A program made the position numbers and the translations under genes. From Pseudoalteromonas luteoviolacea (GTDB lineage Bacteria > Pseudomonadota > Gammaproteobacteria > Enterobacterales > Alteromonadaceae), in the NCBI RefSeq assembly GCF_001750165.1, contig NZ_CP015411.1, positions 3,572,501 to 3,636,500 on the forward strand: DNA of 64,000 nt, in the 5' to 3' direction. Of the stretch, positions 36,460 through 45,106 are shown one piece after another (position 1 is the first letter of the stretch; each line of letters starts with the position of its first letter). The notes under the pieces are model-generated. The model saw only the letters and a program-made list of their open reading frames with translations, ran no database searches and was not told the origin of the DNA.

Positions 36460-36510
36460 GTCCGTTGTCCGCTTCATTATACTGTCCGCGTACTGTCCGG
36501 TGTCCGTCCG
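36460..36510. promoter_or_regulatory. cluster of six GTCCG motifs, candidate enhancer sites
   Basis: Six copies of GTCCG start at 36460, 36467, 36484, 36495, 36502 and 36506. Two copies form a pair GTCCG-N2-GTCCG at 36460 and the pair is repeated at 36495, exactly 35 bases on. The block sits 61-111 bases upstream of the candidate sigma-54 promoter, a suitable distance for binding by the operon's NtrC-type regulator. It is GC-rich in an AT-rich gap, so it does not look like background. Confidence 0.6.
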
Positions 36511-36570
36511 CTGTGCATAATAGAAACACACCAAAAACACAAAAAACTAATAAATACATAAACTTAAAAT

Positions 36571-36586
36571 TGGCACAAAGATTGAT
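36571..36586 (+). promoter_or_regulatory. candidate sigma-54 promoter for exporter operon
   Basis: TGGCAC (36571-36576), a five-base spacer and TTGAT (36582-36586), compared with the consensus TGGCAC-N5-TTGCA, give an exact -24 element and a degenerate -12 element (GA in place of GC). It lies 41 bases before the first ATG of the operon, which encodes its own sigma-54 response regulator. Confidence 0.6.
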
Positions 36587-36626
36587 ATAGGAATATAAAT
36601 GATATTGTTTCAAGGAGTCGGACATC

Positions 36627-37895
36627 ATGATCCGCAATACATCTCAACAGGACAAAGTAATAACTAAACAGCCCACCAGTAAAAAATGGTTGTTATCAAG
36701 CCTAGGTGGTATTGGACTCATTAGCGCGGTGGCATTCTCATATGACAGCTTTTCTATGCTGCTTTCCTCAGAGCAAGTGATATCCAGTCAGCAACTTAAA
36801 ACAGCCAAGGTAGTGCGTGGCGATATGATCCAAGACATACGCGTAGAAGGCCGTACCCTTGCAGCAGTGAGCCCATCTCTATATGCAATTGCGTCAGGGA
36901 CCGTGACACTGCATGTCAAAGCAGGTGATACGATCAGTAAGGGACAAATACTGGCAAGCTTAGATAGCCCAGAGCTGCACAATCGGTTACTGCAAGAGCA
37001 GGCCACACTCAGACGCATAGAAATGGAAGTCAAACGCCAGCAAATCGCCATCAAACAACAACAACTGGACAACACACAAGCCATGGAACTGGCCAAAGTA
37101 GAGCTAGAAGCCGCACAAAGTGAAATGGCTCGTGCCAATGCCAGTATAGAAAAACAGATCATCTCTAAACTGGAACTCGAACAAACTATGGTTGAGCTCA
37201 AACGCGCAGAACTTAACGAGCGCCACGCAATCGACAGCTTAAAACTCTCACAGGAGCAACTTAGTTTTGAATTACAAAGTACGCAACTCGACTTAGACAG
37301 GCAACGCCATCTCGTCACTGATCTACAAAGGCAGGTCAATGCACTCATATTAACCTCTCCATTAAGCGGTATTGTTGGTAATTTGAATGTGCAACAAAAA
37401 CAACATGTACAAAGAGATGTCGAACTTATGTCATTAATTGACTTAAGTGAACTTGAAGTAGAAGCCTATATTCCTGAGAACTTAGCAGACGAACTGGGAA
37501 TTGGCTTAGCAGCAAAAGTACAAATTAACAATCAATACTACCCAGCAACACTTATGGCCATTTCTCCTGAGGTAGAAAACGGACGCGTATCAGGTCGTAT
37601 ACGTTTTGACCAACAACCTGAAAACTTAAGACAAAATCAACGTGTGAATGCACAAGTAATTATCTCCCATAAACAAAATATACTCAAAGTCGACCGTGGC
37701 GCATTTGTCGAAACCGGATCCGCAACAACAGCTTATAAAATCAACAACGGCAGTGCATATCGCACCGACATAAAATTAGGTGCTAAAAGTATCAGAGAAG
37801 TCGAAATAAAAAGTGGCTTGAAGGCAGGTGATATCATAGTAACATCTAGCCTTGCACCGTTCGGGCAAGCTCAACAAGTCATGCTAAGCAAATAA
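36627..37895 (+). CDS. periplasmic adaptor (HlyD/MacA-type) of ABC exporter
   Basis: A 422-residue membrane-fusion protein: one N-terminal helix (WLLSSLGGIGLISAVAF), a barrel-sandwich segment (AIASGTVTLHVKAGDTISKGQILASLDSPEL), a ~130-residue coiled-coil hairpin (QQATLRRIEMEVKRQQIAIKQQ through SFELQSTQLDLDRQRH), the second half sandwich LTSPLSGIVGNLNVQQKQHV, and a beta-barrel end. AAGGAG lies nine bases before the ATG. It is first in an operon with an ATPase and two permeases, which makes it the periplasmic link of a MacAB-like exporter; an outer-membrane channel (TolC-like) would have to come from elsewhere. Confidence 0.9.
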   Translation: MIRNTSQQDKVITKQPTSKKWLLSSLGGIGLISAVAFSYDSFSMLLSSEQVISSQQLKTAKVVRGDMIQDIRVEGRTLAAVSPSLYAIASGTVTLHVKAGDTISKGQILASLDSPELHNRLLQEQATLRRIEMEVKRQQIAIKQQQLDNTQAMELAKVELEAAQSEMARANASIEKQIISKLELEQTMVELKRAELNERHAIDSLKLSQEQLSFELQSTQLDLDRQRHLVTDLQRQVNALILTSPLSGIVGNLNVQQKQHVQRDVELMSLIDLSELEVEAYIPENLADELGIGLAAKVQINNQYYPATLMAISPEVENGRVSGRIRFDQQPENLRQNQRVNAQVIISHKQNILKVDRGAFVETGSATTAYKINNGSAYRTDIKLGAKSIREVEIKSGLKAGDIIVTSSLAPFGQAQQVMLSK

Positions 37896-37912
37896 AAATA
37901 AAGGAAAAAACA

Positions 37913-38608
37913 ATGCTAAAAATGAATAACATCAGCAAAATTTACCGCACAGACTTAGTCGAGACGCACGCACTGAGTGGTGTTAACCTCACAGTAGATG
38001 AAGGCGAGTTTATCGCTGTAACGGGACCATCCGGATCAGGCAAAACAACCTTTTTAAATATCACAGGTCTGTTAGAAACATTTGAAGAAGGCGAGTATAT
38101 CTTAGACAGCGAGGATGTGAGCAAATTATCAGACAAGCACTTATCCAGACTCAGGAATGAAAAGATTGGCTTTATTTTCCAAGGCTTTAATCTAATTTCG
38201 GATTTAAACTTATACGACAATATCGAAGTCCCTTTAATTTTCCGTGGTATCAATAAAAAAGAACGAAAGCAGCGCATTGAGGAGAGTCTTGAACTGGTGG
38301 GTCTTGGCAGTCGCGCTAAACATTACCCTGCCCAATTGAGTGGTGGTCAGCAACAACGTGTAGCCATTGCCAGAGCGCTGGCAGGTAAACCTCGGTTTTT
38401 ACTTGCCGATGAACCTACCGGCAATTTAGATACCATGATGGCACGACAAGTGATGGAGCTACTCCAAGAGATCAACCGCCAAGGCACGACATTAATCATG
38501 GTGACTCATGATAACGAATTAGCACAACGAGCACACCGTAATATTCAGATTTTAGATGGTCAAGTTAGTGACATTGCTAAAAGCCAGCTTACAGATTTAG
38601 CAGTATAG
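37913..38608 (+). CDS. ABC transporter ATP-binding protein, MacB/LolD type
   Basis: A 231-residue ATPase with Walker A GPSGSGKTTF, Q-loop IFQGFNL, signature LSGGQQQR, Walker B FLLADEPTGNLD and H-loop VTHD. The G-F-N-L Q-loop and overall length match the MacB/LolD/FtsE branch that partners FtsX-type permeases. AAAGGA precedes the ATG, 17 bases after the adaptor stop, so it is co-transcribed. It powers export through the two permeases that follow. Confidence 0.95.
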   Translation: MLKMNNISKIYRTDLVETHALSGVNLTVDEGEFIAVTGPSGSGKTTFLNITGLLETFEEGEYILDSEDVSKLSDKHLSRLRNEKIGFIFQGFNLISDLNLYDNIEVPLIFRGINKKERKQRIEESLELVGLGSRAKHYPAQLSGGQQQRVAIARALAGKPRFLLADEPTGNLDTMMARQVMELLQEINRQGTTLIMVTHDNELAQRAHRNIQILDGQVSDIAKSQLTDLAV

Positions 38609-38616
38609 GTGAACAT

Positions 38617-39984
38617 ATGAAAGACGCACTTCACCTTGCATGGCAAGGGTTTAGACAAAAGTCCAAACTAACCACTCTAATGATAGTCAATCTCGTCATC
38701 GGAATTACTTTGTTACTCACAATGAGCACCATCATAGATCAAAGTGGCCGTTCTGCAATTTCACATAAACTGAATGTACTTCATCATTTGAGCCTTAACT
38801 ATATGGATGGTGATTTCGATAGACGCCATGCATTAAGAACTCCACCTATGACCTATCGAGATGCACAAGCACTCTCAACTGCGTATAAACAACAAGCGGT
38901 GTCATTGAAAAGCTTGAGCTTTAATTACACTACATCATTCGTTTTAGATCTTGATGATAATAGTGCACGCCCACTAGATGCAACAGGTTCAGCAGTTGAC
39001 TATCACTTTTTTGAGATGATACATGCGCCATTTTTATTCGGTACCGCTTGGCATGAAGACATGAATGAAGCCGCTGTGATTGTGCTGGAAAAAAAAGCGA
39101 ACGATCATTTATTTGCAGGCCAAAACTCTGTTGGTCAGTTCGTCGTGATCAATAATCAACAGCTAGAAGTGATCGGTGTTGTAGATTTATCACATCATAC
39201 TTATCGCTTTCAAAATAATAGCTTTAGCAATCGAGAGAATGACCTTGCCTTTATCCCTTTAGAATATGCAATGGCAAATAACTTGCCCAGAGCTGGCTAT
39301 ATGCCATGTATGACTAAAGAAGAACCACTACGTACCGAATTTCGTCAGTCAAACATGGCTGGATTAAAAAATGCGGAATGCGGTTTTCTGCATGCTTGGG
39401 CTGAAGTAAGCGCTGTTCATGCACAGCAACAGCTAGACGAATTAACACTATGGCTAAGAAATTATACACAACAACAAGCAAGTCAAGGCCGCTTCCCGCA
39501 TAGTGAGCCTTACTACGTTCAATCATTAAAATTACTGCACGATACTATTTATAACTTCATGGATTGGGAACGTGTCTATCTCAACTTTGCTTATCTACTT
39601 TTTGCCATCACACTGGTCAACACCGTTGGGATTTTACTTGCTAAAAACCAGCATCGAGCCAAGTTAGTATCTTTATATCGAGCGCTTGGCGCAAACCGCC
39701 TTTACATCATCAAATTGCAAGTAATTGAATTATTGATTGGCGCAACCATAGCCATTGCTTTAGGTCTACTAGGTGCACAATTAGGCCTATATATCATGTA
39801 CCTACTAGCTATGTATTCCATGGATTACGTCGGTGTAGCAGATCAGGTGCAAAGACTATATAGCATGGATATATGGTTTGCTGGTAAAGCAGCTTTAAGT
39901 ATTTACGCCACCATTTTAATTGCGGGCCTGTTTCCCATCGTGTCAGCGAGCCGTATAGCACCTGCATCTCAATTAAGAGGATAA
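38617..39984 (+). CDS. ABC exporter permease (FtsX/MacB type), first subunit
   Basis: A 455-residue permease with an N-terminal helix (TTLMIVNLVIGITLLLTMS), a large periplasmic MacB-PCD-like domain (residues ~40-320) and three C-terminal helices starting near residue 320 (AYLLFAITLVNTVGILLAK; LIGATIAIALGLLGAQLGLY; KAALSIYATILIAGLFPIV), ending RIAPASQLRG. The YRALGAN loop after the second helix is typical of FtsX-family permeases. Gaps on both sides are under ten bases. It probably works as a heterodimer with the next gene. Confidence 0.88.
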   Translation: MKDALHLAWQGFRQKSKLTTLMIVNLVIGITLLLTMSTIIDQSGRSAISHKLNVLHHLSLNYMDGDFDRRHALRTPPMTYRDAQALSTAYKQQAVSLKSLSFNYTTSFVLDLDDNSARPLDATGSAVDYHFFEMIHAPFLFGTAWHEDMNEAAVIVLEKKANDHLFAGQNSVGQFVVINNQQLEVIGVVDLSHHTYRFQNNSFSNRENDLAFIPLEYAMANNLPRAGYMPCMTKEEPLRTEFRQSNMAGLKNAECGFLHAWAEVSAVHAQQQLDELTLWLRNYTQQQASQGRFPHSEPYYVQSLKLLHDTIYNFMDWERVYLNFAYLLFAITLVNTVGILLAKNQHRAKLVSLYRALGANRLYIIKLQVIELLIGATIAIALGLLGAQLGLYIMYLLAMYSMDYVGVADQVQRLYSMDIWFAGKAALSIYATILIAGLFPIVSASRIAPASQLRG

Positions 39985-39989
39985 TATAA

Positions 39990-41213
39990 ATGGCGATTAA
40001 ACATATTTTAAAACTAATCATGAAGCAGAAGAGCATCTCTGTGCTGATCACTTTACAAATTGCCATTGCAGTGACCATCATTGGTAATACCAGCTTTATT
40101 AGTTACCGTACTTTGCAAAACTGGCTTATTCCATCCCATATTGCAGAGCAACAGATCGTTAACGTATACACACGTGTTTTCGATAAAAACGTGGACAAAG
40201 GTGCTCTCATCGAGCGTGACTTACAGTCTCTAAAATTAATTTCAGGTGTCGAAAGCGTCAGCTACGCTGCCAATGAGCTAGTACTGGCAACAGTCAATGG
40301 TCGTAACTTTGCACACGCCACATTAGACACCGATAATCAAGGAGAAAATGTAGCCTTATTTGCGCAAACACCCGGCGCGGTTGAAACATTAGGTATTCGA
40401 GTTATCCAAGGCCGCAGTTTTTATGATACGGACTACATTTTTGGGAATTCAAACCAAGACCAAAGAGCGAGTGTCGTGATGATAAGTGATGATCTTGCCA
40501 AAGCACTATTCCCTCAGCAAAGTGCATTAGGTCAGACTCTTTATTTACACAATAATCGCATTCCTTATCAAGTCATCGCGGTGTATGAGAATATGATGTT
40601 GGGCGAAGTGGCTGCGTATACTAATAGTTGGTATCACTCCGCCATCATTCCTGAGGCCCATTTTAGTACCAACAGCCAAGTTAATTATTTGCTTAAGGTG
40701 TCAAAAAATACCGATAAGTCAGTCTTTGACACCATCGAAAATACTCTATTTGAAGAAGAGGGTCGCATAGTTCAGCAAGTTGAGTTTGCAGCTCGTGCCA
40801 AAAAGCGCCTGTGGGATGGTCGCAGTACTTTTGCGTTTATTATGATAGGCATAAGTGGCATCGCTATCCTAGTTACAGGCGTTGGGATCATTGCGCTTGT
40901 TTCCTTCTCAATTTCTGTACGAAAAAAAGAGATTGGAGTCCTGCGTGCATTGGGGGCTAGCCAAGCGAGAGTGATGAAAACTCTACTCTTGGAAAACACT
41001 CTTTTAGCTGTCGTCGGTATAGCTATAGGTTTATTTTCTGCACTTTGGCTCAATCAATACTTTGTCACCAACTTACGTATTCAAGGCCTGATTGTTCCTT
41101 GGCTTGCCGCCGTGGTTGCACTGTGTGTTTGGTTGCTAAGTGCGATAGCCGTCTATATCCCGGCACGAAAAGCAGCTAATATATCTCCTGCACAGGTTAC
41201 GAAAACCAGTTAA
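39990..41213 (+). CDS. ABC exporter permease (FtsX/MacB type), second subunit
   Basis: A 407-residue permease related to the preceding one: N-terminal helix, ~230-residue periplasmic domain, then FIMIGISGIAILVTGVGIIALVSFSISVRKKEIGVLRALGAS, the hallmark RKKEIGVLRALGA loop, and two more helices (TLLAVVGIAIGLFSALWL; VVALCVWLLSAIAVYIPARKAANISPAQ). AGAGGA lies upstream of the ATG. Two different permeases, not one MacB homodimer, make this a heteromeric exporter. The cargo is unknown; peptide or lipid-like compounds would fit the family. Confidence 0.88.
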   Translation: MAIKHILKLIMKQKSISVLITLQIAIAVTIIGNTSFISYRTLQNWLIPSHIAEQQIVNVYTRVFDKNVDKGALIERDLQSLKLISGVESVSYAANELVLATVNGRNFAHATLDTDNQGENVALFAQTPGAVETLGIRVIQGRSFYDTDYIFGNSNQDQRASVVMISDDLAKALFPQQSALGQTLYLHNNRIPYQVIAVYENMMLGEVAAYTNSWYHSAIIPEAHFSTNSQVNYLLKVSKNTDKSVFDTIENTLFEEEGRIVQQVEFAARAKKRLWDGRSTFAFIMIGISGIAILVTGVGIIALVSFSISVRKKEIGVLRALGASQARVMKTLLLENTLLAVVGIAIGLFSALWLNQYFVTNLRIQGLIVPWLAAVVALCVWLLSAIAVYIPARKAANISPAQVTKTS

Positions 41214-41220
41214 ATAACAA

Positions 41221-41240
41221 GCCGGTACAACAGTACCGGC
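41221..41240 (+). other. hairpin between permease and response-regulator genes
   Basis: A perfect 8-bp stem GCCGGTAC/GTACCGGC with an AACA loop occupies most of the 45-base gap between the second permease and the regulator. No U tract follows, so it is more likely an mRNA stability or processing element than a terminator. Confidence 0.5.
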
Positions 41241-41258
41241 AAAAATAATGATAAGAAT

Positions 41259-42596
41259 ATGCAAAACAAAATACTTGTGATCGATGATAATCAAGACGTC
41301 ATAAAAGCACTCAAGCTACTATTTTTACTCAATGACATAGACTGTGACGGAGCAACATGCCCAGACCAAGGGCTCGATATGCTTAACAGTCAAGCCTATG
41401 ATTTAGTCATCCAAGATATGAATTTTACCCAAGACACTACGTCTGGAGCGGAAGGGGAAACCCTATATAAAGCAATTCGCGCACTCAATCCGGATCTACC
41501 AATTATTCTGCTCACTGCATGGGCAAATTTAGAAACGGCTGTGGCACTGATCAAAAATGGCGCAGCTGACTATATAGAAAAACCGTGGCGAGAAGAAAAG
41601 TTATTGGCGTCCGTCAATCAATTACTCGAAATGTATCGCCTTGAAAAAGCACAATTCCAACAACAAAAACAAACTAGAACTCGGTCAGTAAAAATAGCCG
41701 AACAGTTTGATTTAACCGGCCTAGTTTATGCGGACCCTGCGATGCTCAGCTTACTGGAAGTTGCAACACAAGTCGCACATTCGAACGCGCCAGTACTCAT
41801 TACAGGACCCAACGGGGCGGGTAAAGAAAAAATCGCGGAGGTGATCGTCGCCAACAGCGCCTATCGCGACAATGCCTTTATCAAAGTAAACGCTGGCGCA
41901 CTCCCCGCTGATTTGATAGAGGCTGAATTATTTGGCGTCGTAGGTGGCGCATATACAGGGGCTAATAAAAGTAGGATAGGAAGATTTGAAGCTGCTAATG
42001 GTGGCACGCTATTTTTAGATGAGATTGGAAACTTGCCACTCTCAGGGCAACAAAAACTTTTACGAGTATTGCAAACCGGCGAATTTGAACCCGTTGGCAG
42101 CAGCCAGACCAAAAAAGTGAATGTACGCGTTCTCAGCGCGACCAATGCCAACTTAAATACCGCAATTGCTCAAGGCTCATTCAGAGAGGATCTTTACTAT
42201 CGACTAAATATGATTGAGTTAAAGCTACCTGCTCTTGCAGAGCGACCAGAAGATATTATCCCACTCGCAAACCATTTTTTATCAGATAACAAGCAGCTTA
42301 GCGCTGGTGCAGTCAACACATTAAAATGTCATACTTGGCCGGGTAATGTCAGAGAGCTACAAAACGTAATTGGTCGTGCTCAATTGCTCTCAAAAAGTGA
42401 CCTAATTGAAGCCAGTGACCTTGGCCTCAGCACCAATCCAGCAAATTCCGCAGCGAATACAGAATTATCAGCACAAGATATAATAAGCGCTTTAACTACT
42501 CATCAGGGAAATGTCACCCATGCAGCAAAGAGTTTAGGCCTCAGTCGCCAAGCTATGTACCGACGTATGGATAAATTTGGGATCGCACGCTCATGA
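41259..42596 (+). CDS. sigma-54-dependent response regulator, NtrC family
   Basis: A 445-residue regulator: receiver domain with phospho-acceptor D53 (DLVIQDMNF), sigma-54 AAA+ domain with GPNGAGKEKIAEVI (Walker A), GGAYTGANKSRIG where Tyr replaces Phe of GAFTGA, GGTLFLDEIGN (Walker B), and FREDLYYRLN. A Fis-type HTH lies at the C-terminus (GNVTHAAKSLGLSRQAMYRRM). The aromatic change in GAFTGA is tolerated in active regulators. The stop overlaps the kinase start (ATGA). With the sigma-54-like promoter upstream of the operon, it most likely activates the exporter genes. Confidence 0.93.
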   Translation: MQNKILVIDDNQDVIKALKLLFLLNDIDCDGATCPDQGLDMLNSQAYDLVIQDMNFTQDTTSGAEGETLYKAIRALNPDLPIILLTAWANLETAVALIKNGAADYIEKPWREEKLLASVNQLLEMYRLEKAQFQQQKQTRTRSVKIAEQFDLTGLVYADPAMLSLLEVATQVAHSNAPVLITGPNGAGKEKIAEVIVANSAYRDNAFIKVNAGALPADLIEAELFGVVGGAYTGANKSRIGRFEAANGGTLFLDEIGNLPLSGQQKLLRVLQTGEFEPVGSSQTKKVNVRVLSATNANLNTAIAQGSFREDLYYRLNMIELKLPALAERPEDIIPLANHFLSDNKQLSAGAVNTLKCHTWPGNVRELQNVIGRAQLLSKSDLIEASDLGLSTNPANSAANTELSAQDIISALTTHQGNVTHAAKSLGLSRQAMYRRMDKFGIARS

Positions 42597-43915
42597 ATGC
42601 CAAATTAGGATCTTTGGCTGGAAAAATGGCACTTTTCTGCACATTATTTATTGTCTTGTCTGGGTCCATTCAACTTGCCTTTACCATAATTGGGGCGCCT
42701 GCATTAGTTGGTTTTTTAATTTCCTTACTGATCACATTACCTGTCACATATTTTTGTTGCGAGTACATTTTTCAAAAGCATAAGGGGGTTGTCGACACAC
42801 TCACAAGTGGCCTCAAAAGCCTTCATGATAATGATTTTTCTATTCGCATTACAGAGCTACAGCACTCTGAACTTGGCGAAGCGCTCAACATGTACAATAA
42901 ACTCACTCAACAGTTAAAAAAACAAAGGCAAACACTCAACCAACGAGAGATATTGCTCGATAGTATTGTACAAGCGTCACCTATGGGCATCGTATTGATA
43001 GATCCTTATAAGCACATCATCTACTTTAATAACGAGTCCACACAACTGCTGCAATTACCCAAACTTGAAGGAATGACCCTTCATCAATGTTGTGAAAAGT
43101 TACACCCGAATCTACAAAAGTCAGTGATGCAAGCACAATCTGGCTTGATCAGCTTTGAGCAGGGTGACGCAAAGCAAAGCTACTATCTCAGTTTCAAAAC
43201 CGTGACCTTTAATCACTTGCCCCATCAATTAATGATCATCAAAAATGTCTCTCAAGAGCTTGGGCAAGAAGAACTACATATGTGGAAAAATGCCATTAGA
43301 TTAATTAGCCATGAGCTTAATAATTCATTAGCACCAATTAGTTCACTCACCTCTTCGGCAAAAAATATGCTCGAAAAAAATAAACACCTCGAACTACTGC
43401 CAGATATTTTACAAACTGTAGATCAACGAGCCCAAAATTTAAGTGAATTCATTGCACAATATGCACGCTTCGCTCGTCTACCAAAACCTGATTTTGGCTA
43501 CCATTGCATTCAATCTCTGTTTGATCAAGTAAGTGCACTTTACTCATTTGAGCAAGTAGGCCAACTCCCCGTTGAACAAGCTTATTTTGACAACACTCAA
43601 ATTGAACAAGTCTTAATTAACATATTGAAAAACGCCCATCAGTCAGGCAGCGCCGCCGAACACATTGCCATCAAAGCGGTAAAAAACTATGACAGACTTC
43701 ATATTGCTGTGGTGGACAGAGGTTCAGGTATATTGAACGGAAATCTACATCAAGCGCTTTTGCCATTTTACTCAACTAAACCCGAAGGGAGTGGCATAGG
43801 GTTAAGTTTATGTAATGACATTATCCATGCCCATCAAGGGCAATTAAAACTAAAAAACAGAAAGCTAGGCGGCCTTATGGTTGAATTTGATATCCCATTG
43901 CGAGACACTGAATAA
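42593..43915 (+). CDS. sensor histidine kinase paired with the sigma-54 regulator
   Basis: A 440-residue NtrB-like membrane kinase: two N-terminal helices (MALFCTLFIVLSGSIQLAF; ALVGFLISLLITLPVTYFCCEY) with almost no periplasmic loop, a HAMP-like linker, a PAS-like region (ILLDSIVQASPMGIVLIDPYKHIIYFNNES), the phospho-acceptor His near residue 240 (LISHELNNSLAPISSL), and an ATPase domain with N-box LINILKNAHQSG and G-box SGIGLSLCNDIIHAHQG. The tiny periplasmic part suggests that it senses a signal in the membrane or from the transporter, as in Bce-like kinases; this is inference. Confidence 0.93.
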   Translation: MNAKLGSLAGKMALFCTLFIVLSGSIQLAFTIIGAPALVGFLISLLITLPVTYFCCEYIFQKHKGVVDTLTSGLKSLHDNDFSIRITELQHSELGEALNMYNKLTQQLKKQRQTLNQREILLDSIVQASPMGIVLIDPYKHIIYFNNESTQLLQLPKLEGMTLHQCCEKLHPNLQKSVMQAQSGLISFEQGDAKQSYYLSFKTVTFNHLPHQLMIIKNVSQELGQEELHMWKNAIRLISHELNNSLAPISSLTSSAKNMLEKNKHLELLPDILQTVDQRAQNLSEFIAQYARFARLPKPDFGYHCIQSLFDQVSALYSFEQVGQLPVEQAYFDNTQIEQVLINILKNAHQSGSAAEHIAIKAVKNYDRLHIAVVDRGSGILNGNLHQALLPFYSTKPEGSGIGLSLCNDIIHAHQGQLKLKNRKLGGLMVEFDIPLRDTE

Positions 43916-43967
43916 TAACGAAGGATTCGGCTGCTTGAACAGAGTAGCCTGTATCAAGGATTTTTTC

Positions 43968-45041
43968 ATGTTATTACGTTCTCGGTTTTGGGTCGGTTTA
44001 AGCATGTTCGCGTTAACGGCTTGCCAAACAACAAAGACAGACCCTGTTCAATCTGAAGCTAAAATACCGTGCTGGTTGCAAAGCCCTGTTTCATCCCATC
44101 AAATTGGTTTTATTGGTACTGCTGCCCCATTTAGCGCTACTCTAAATGGCTCTCTTATCGCCAGTCGGCAACGCGCAGCGGCAAGGCTGACTGAGTATTA
44201 TGGCTTCCCTAATGTAGATCAAGAGATTGAAAACCTGCCAGCTGAACACACACAACTTTTGTTACCAAATGGTCAAACGCTATTCTTTTCCATGCCATAT
44301 ACCACATCAGACACCCTGTATACCTACGCAAATACTCAGCCCATTGATAAAAATAAGTGGTGTAAAGAAATAAACTGCAACTTTAGTTTATGTGAACCTG
44401 CGTGGCTATGTAGTGGGGAGAATAACGATGTAATCGGCGTGAGCTACTATACAGCGCTGTCACATAAGCAACTCCCTATGACAGGAGTAAATGCTAAAGC
44501 ATTGGCTGGTTACCTTGATCAAGCACGCGTAAATATGCAGGAACACTATTTTGAGTCCTATTCTGCAGAGCACCATCAAACTCAGTTTTCAAGGCAGGGG
44601 CAAGTGACAGGTAGTGTATATCAACAGCCTTTACTTATGACAAAAAGTTGTAGATACGGCGCAACCATATTCGCGAATTATCAAATTAAACACACAGATA
44701 CAAAATTAAAAACAGCTCAAAATTGGCGAAAAATAAAACAGCATCAAGGGCGAAGCATCGTGATGGGCAATTTTGGTGAGGATGGGACCATCGCGCCTGA
44801 TAATCTCATTAGCAGTGCCATAAAGTATGCAATTCGTGATGCACTCGTAGAGCTTGCTAAAAATAAAGGTCTTACCGTATCAGCCAGTAGCACACTACTT
44901 AACGAGAATGGGCGTTACTTTTTAAGTAGCGCCCACTTCGAAATTAAACAAATAGTTAGCGGTCAACTTGTGGATATTCAGGTCAACTATAAAGAAGGCT
45001 TCCCTGTTGTCTATGTTTGGCTGCTTGAGGGCAAGTCCTAA
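43968..45041 (+). CDS. lipoprotein of unknown function, 357 aa
   Basis: A lipoprotein with lipobox LTAC at about residues 15-18 (MLLRSRFWVGLSMFALTAC). The frame starts at 43881, but ATG 43968 gives the signal peptide and has AAGGA close by. The mature part has several Cys (WCKEINCNFSLCEPAWLCSGE) and a C-terminal IKYAIRDALVELAKNKGLTVSASSTLL region. No family was recognised. It follows the kinase on the same strand by 52 bases and may belong to the exporter regulon. Confidence 0.7.
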   Translation: MLLRSRFWVGLSMFALTACQTTKTDPVQSEAKIPCWLQSPVSSHQIGFIGTAAPFSATLNGSLIASRQRAAARLTEYYGFPNVDQEIENLPAEHTQLLLPNGQTLFFSMPYTTSDTLYTYANTQPIDKNKWCKEINCNFSLCEPAWLCSGENNDVIGVSYYTALSHKQLPMTGVNAKALAGYLDQARVNMQEHYFESYSAEHHQTQFSRQGQVTGSVYQQPLLMTKSCRYGATIFANYQIKHTDTKLKTAQNWRKIKQHQGRSIVMGNFGEDGTIAPDNLISSAIKYAIRDALVELAKNKGLTVSASSTLLNENGRYFLSSAHFEIKQIVSGQLVDIQVNYKEGFPVVYVWLLEGKS

Positions 45042-45067
45042 ACCACTTACCACAACCAAAATACAGT

Positions 45068-45100
45068 GTGGCATCAGTGCGCCAATTGCCCTGATGCCAC
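45068..45100. terminator. hairpin between convergent lipoprotein and protease genes
   Basis: A 10-bp perfect stem GTGGCATCAG/CTGATGCCAC with a 13-base loop lies in the 65-base gap between the two converging genes and could serve both. U tracts are weak. Confidence 0.55.
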
Positions 45101-45106
45101 CAAAAT

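Noticed and set aside
36380..36637. Minus-strand open frame of 85 codons upstream of the exporter operon
   Set aside because: It overlaps the GTCCG motif block, the sigma-54-like promoter and the exporter start codon; no RBS and no family resemblance.
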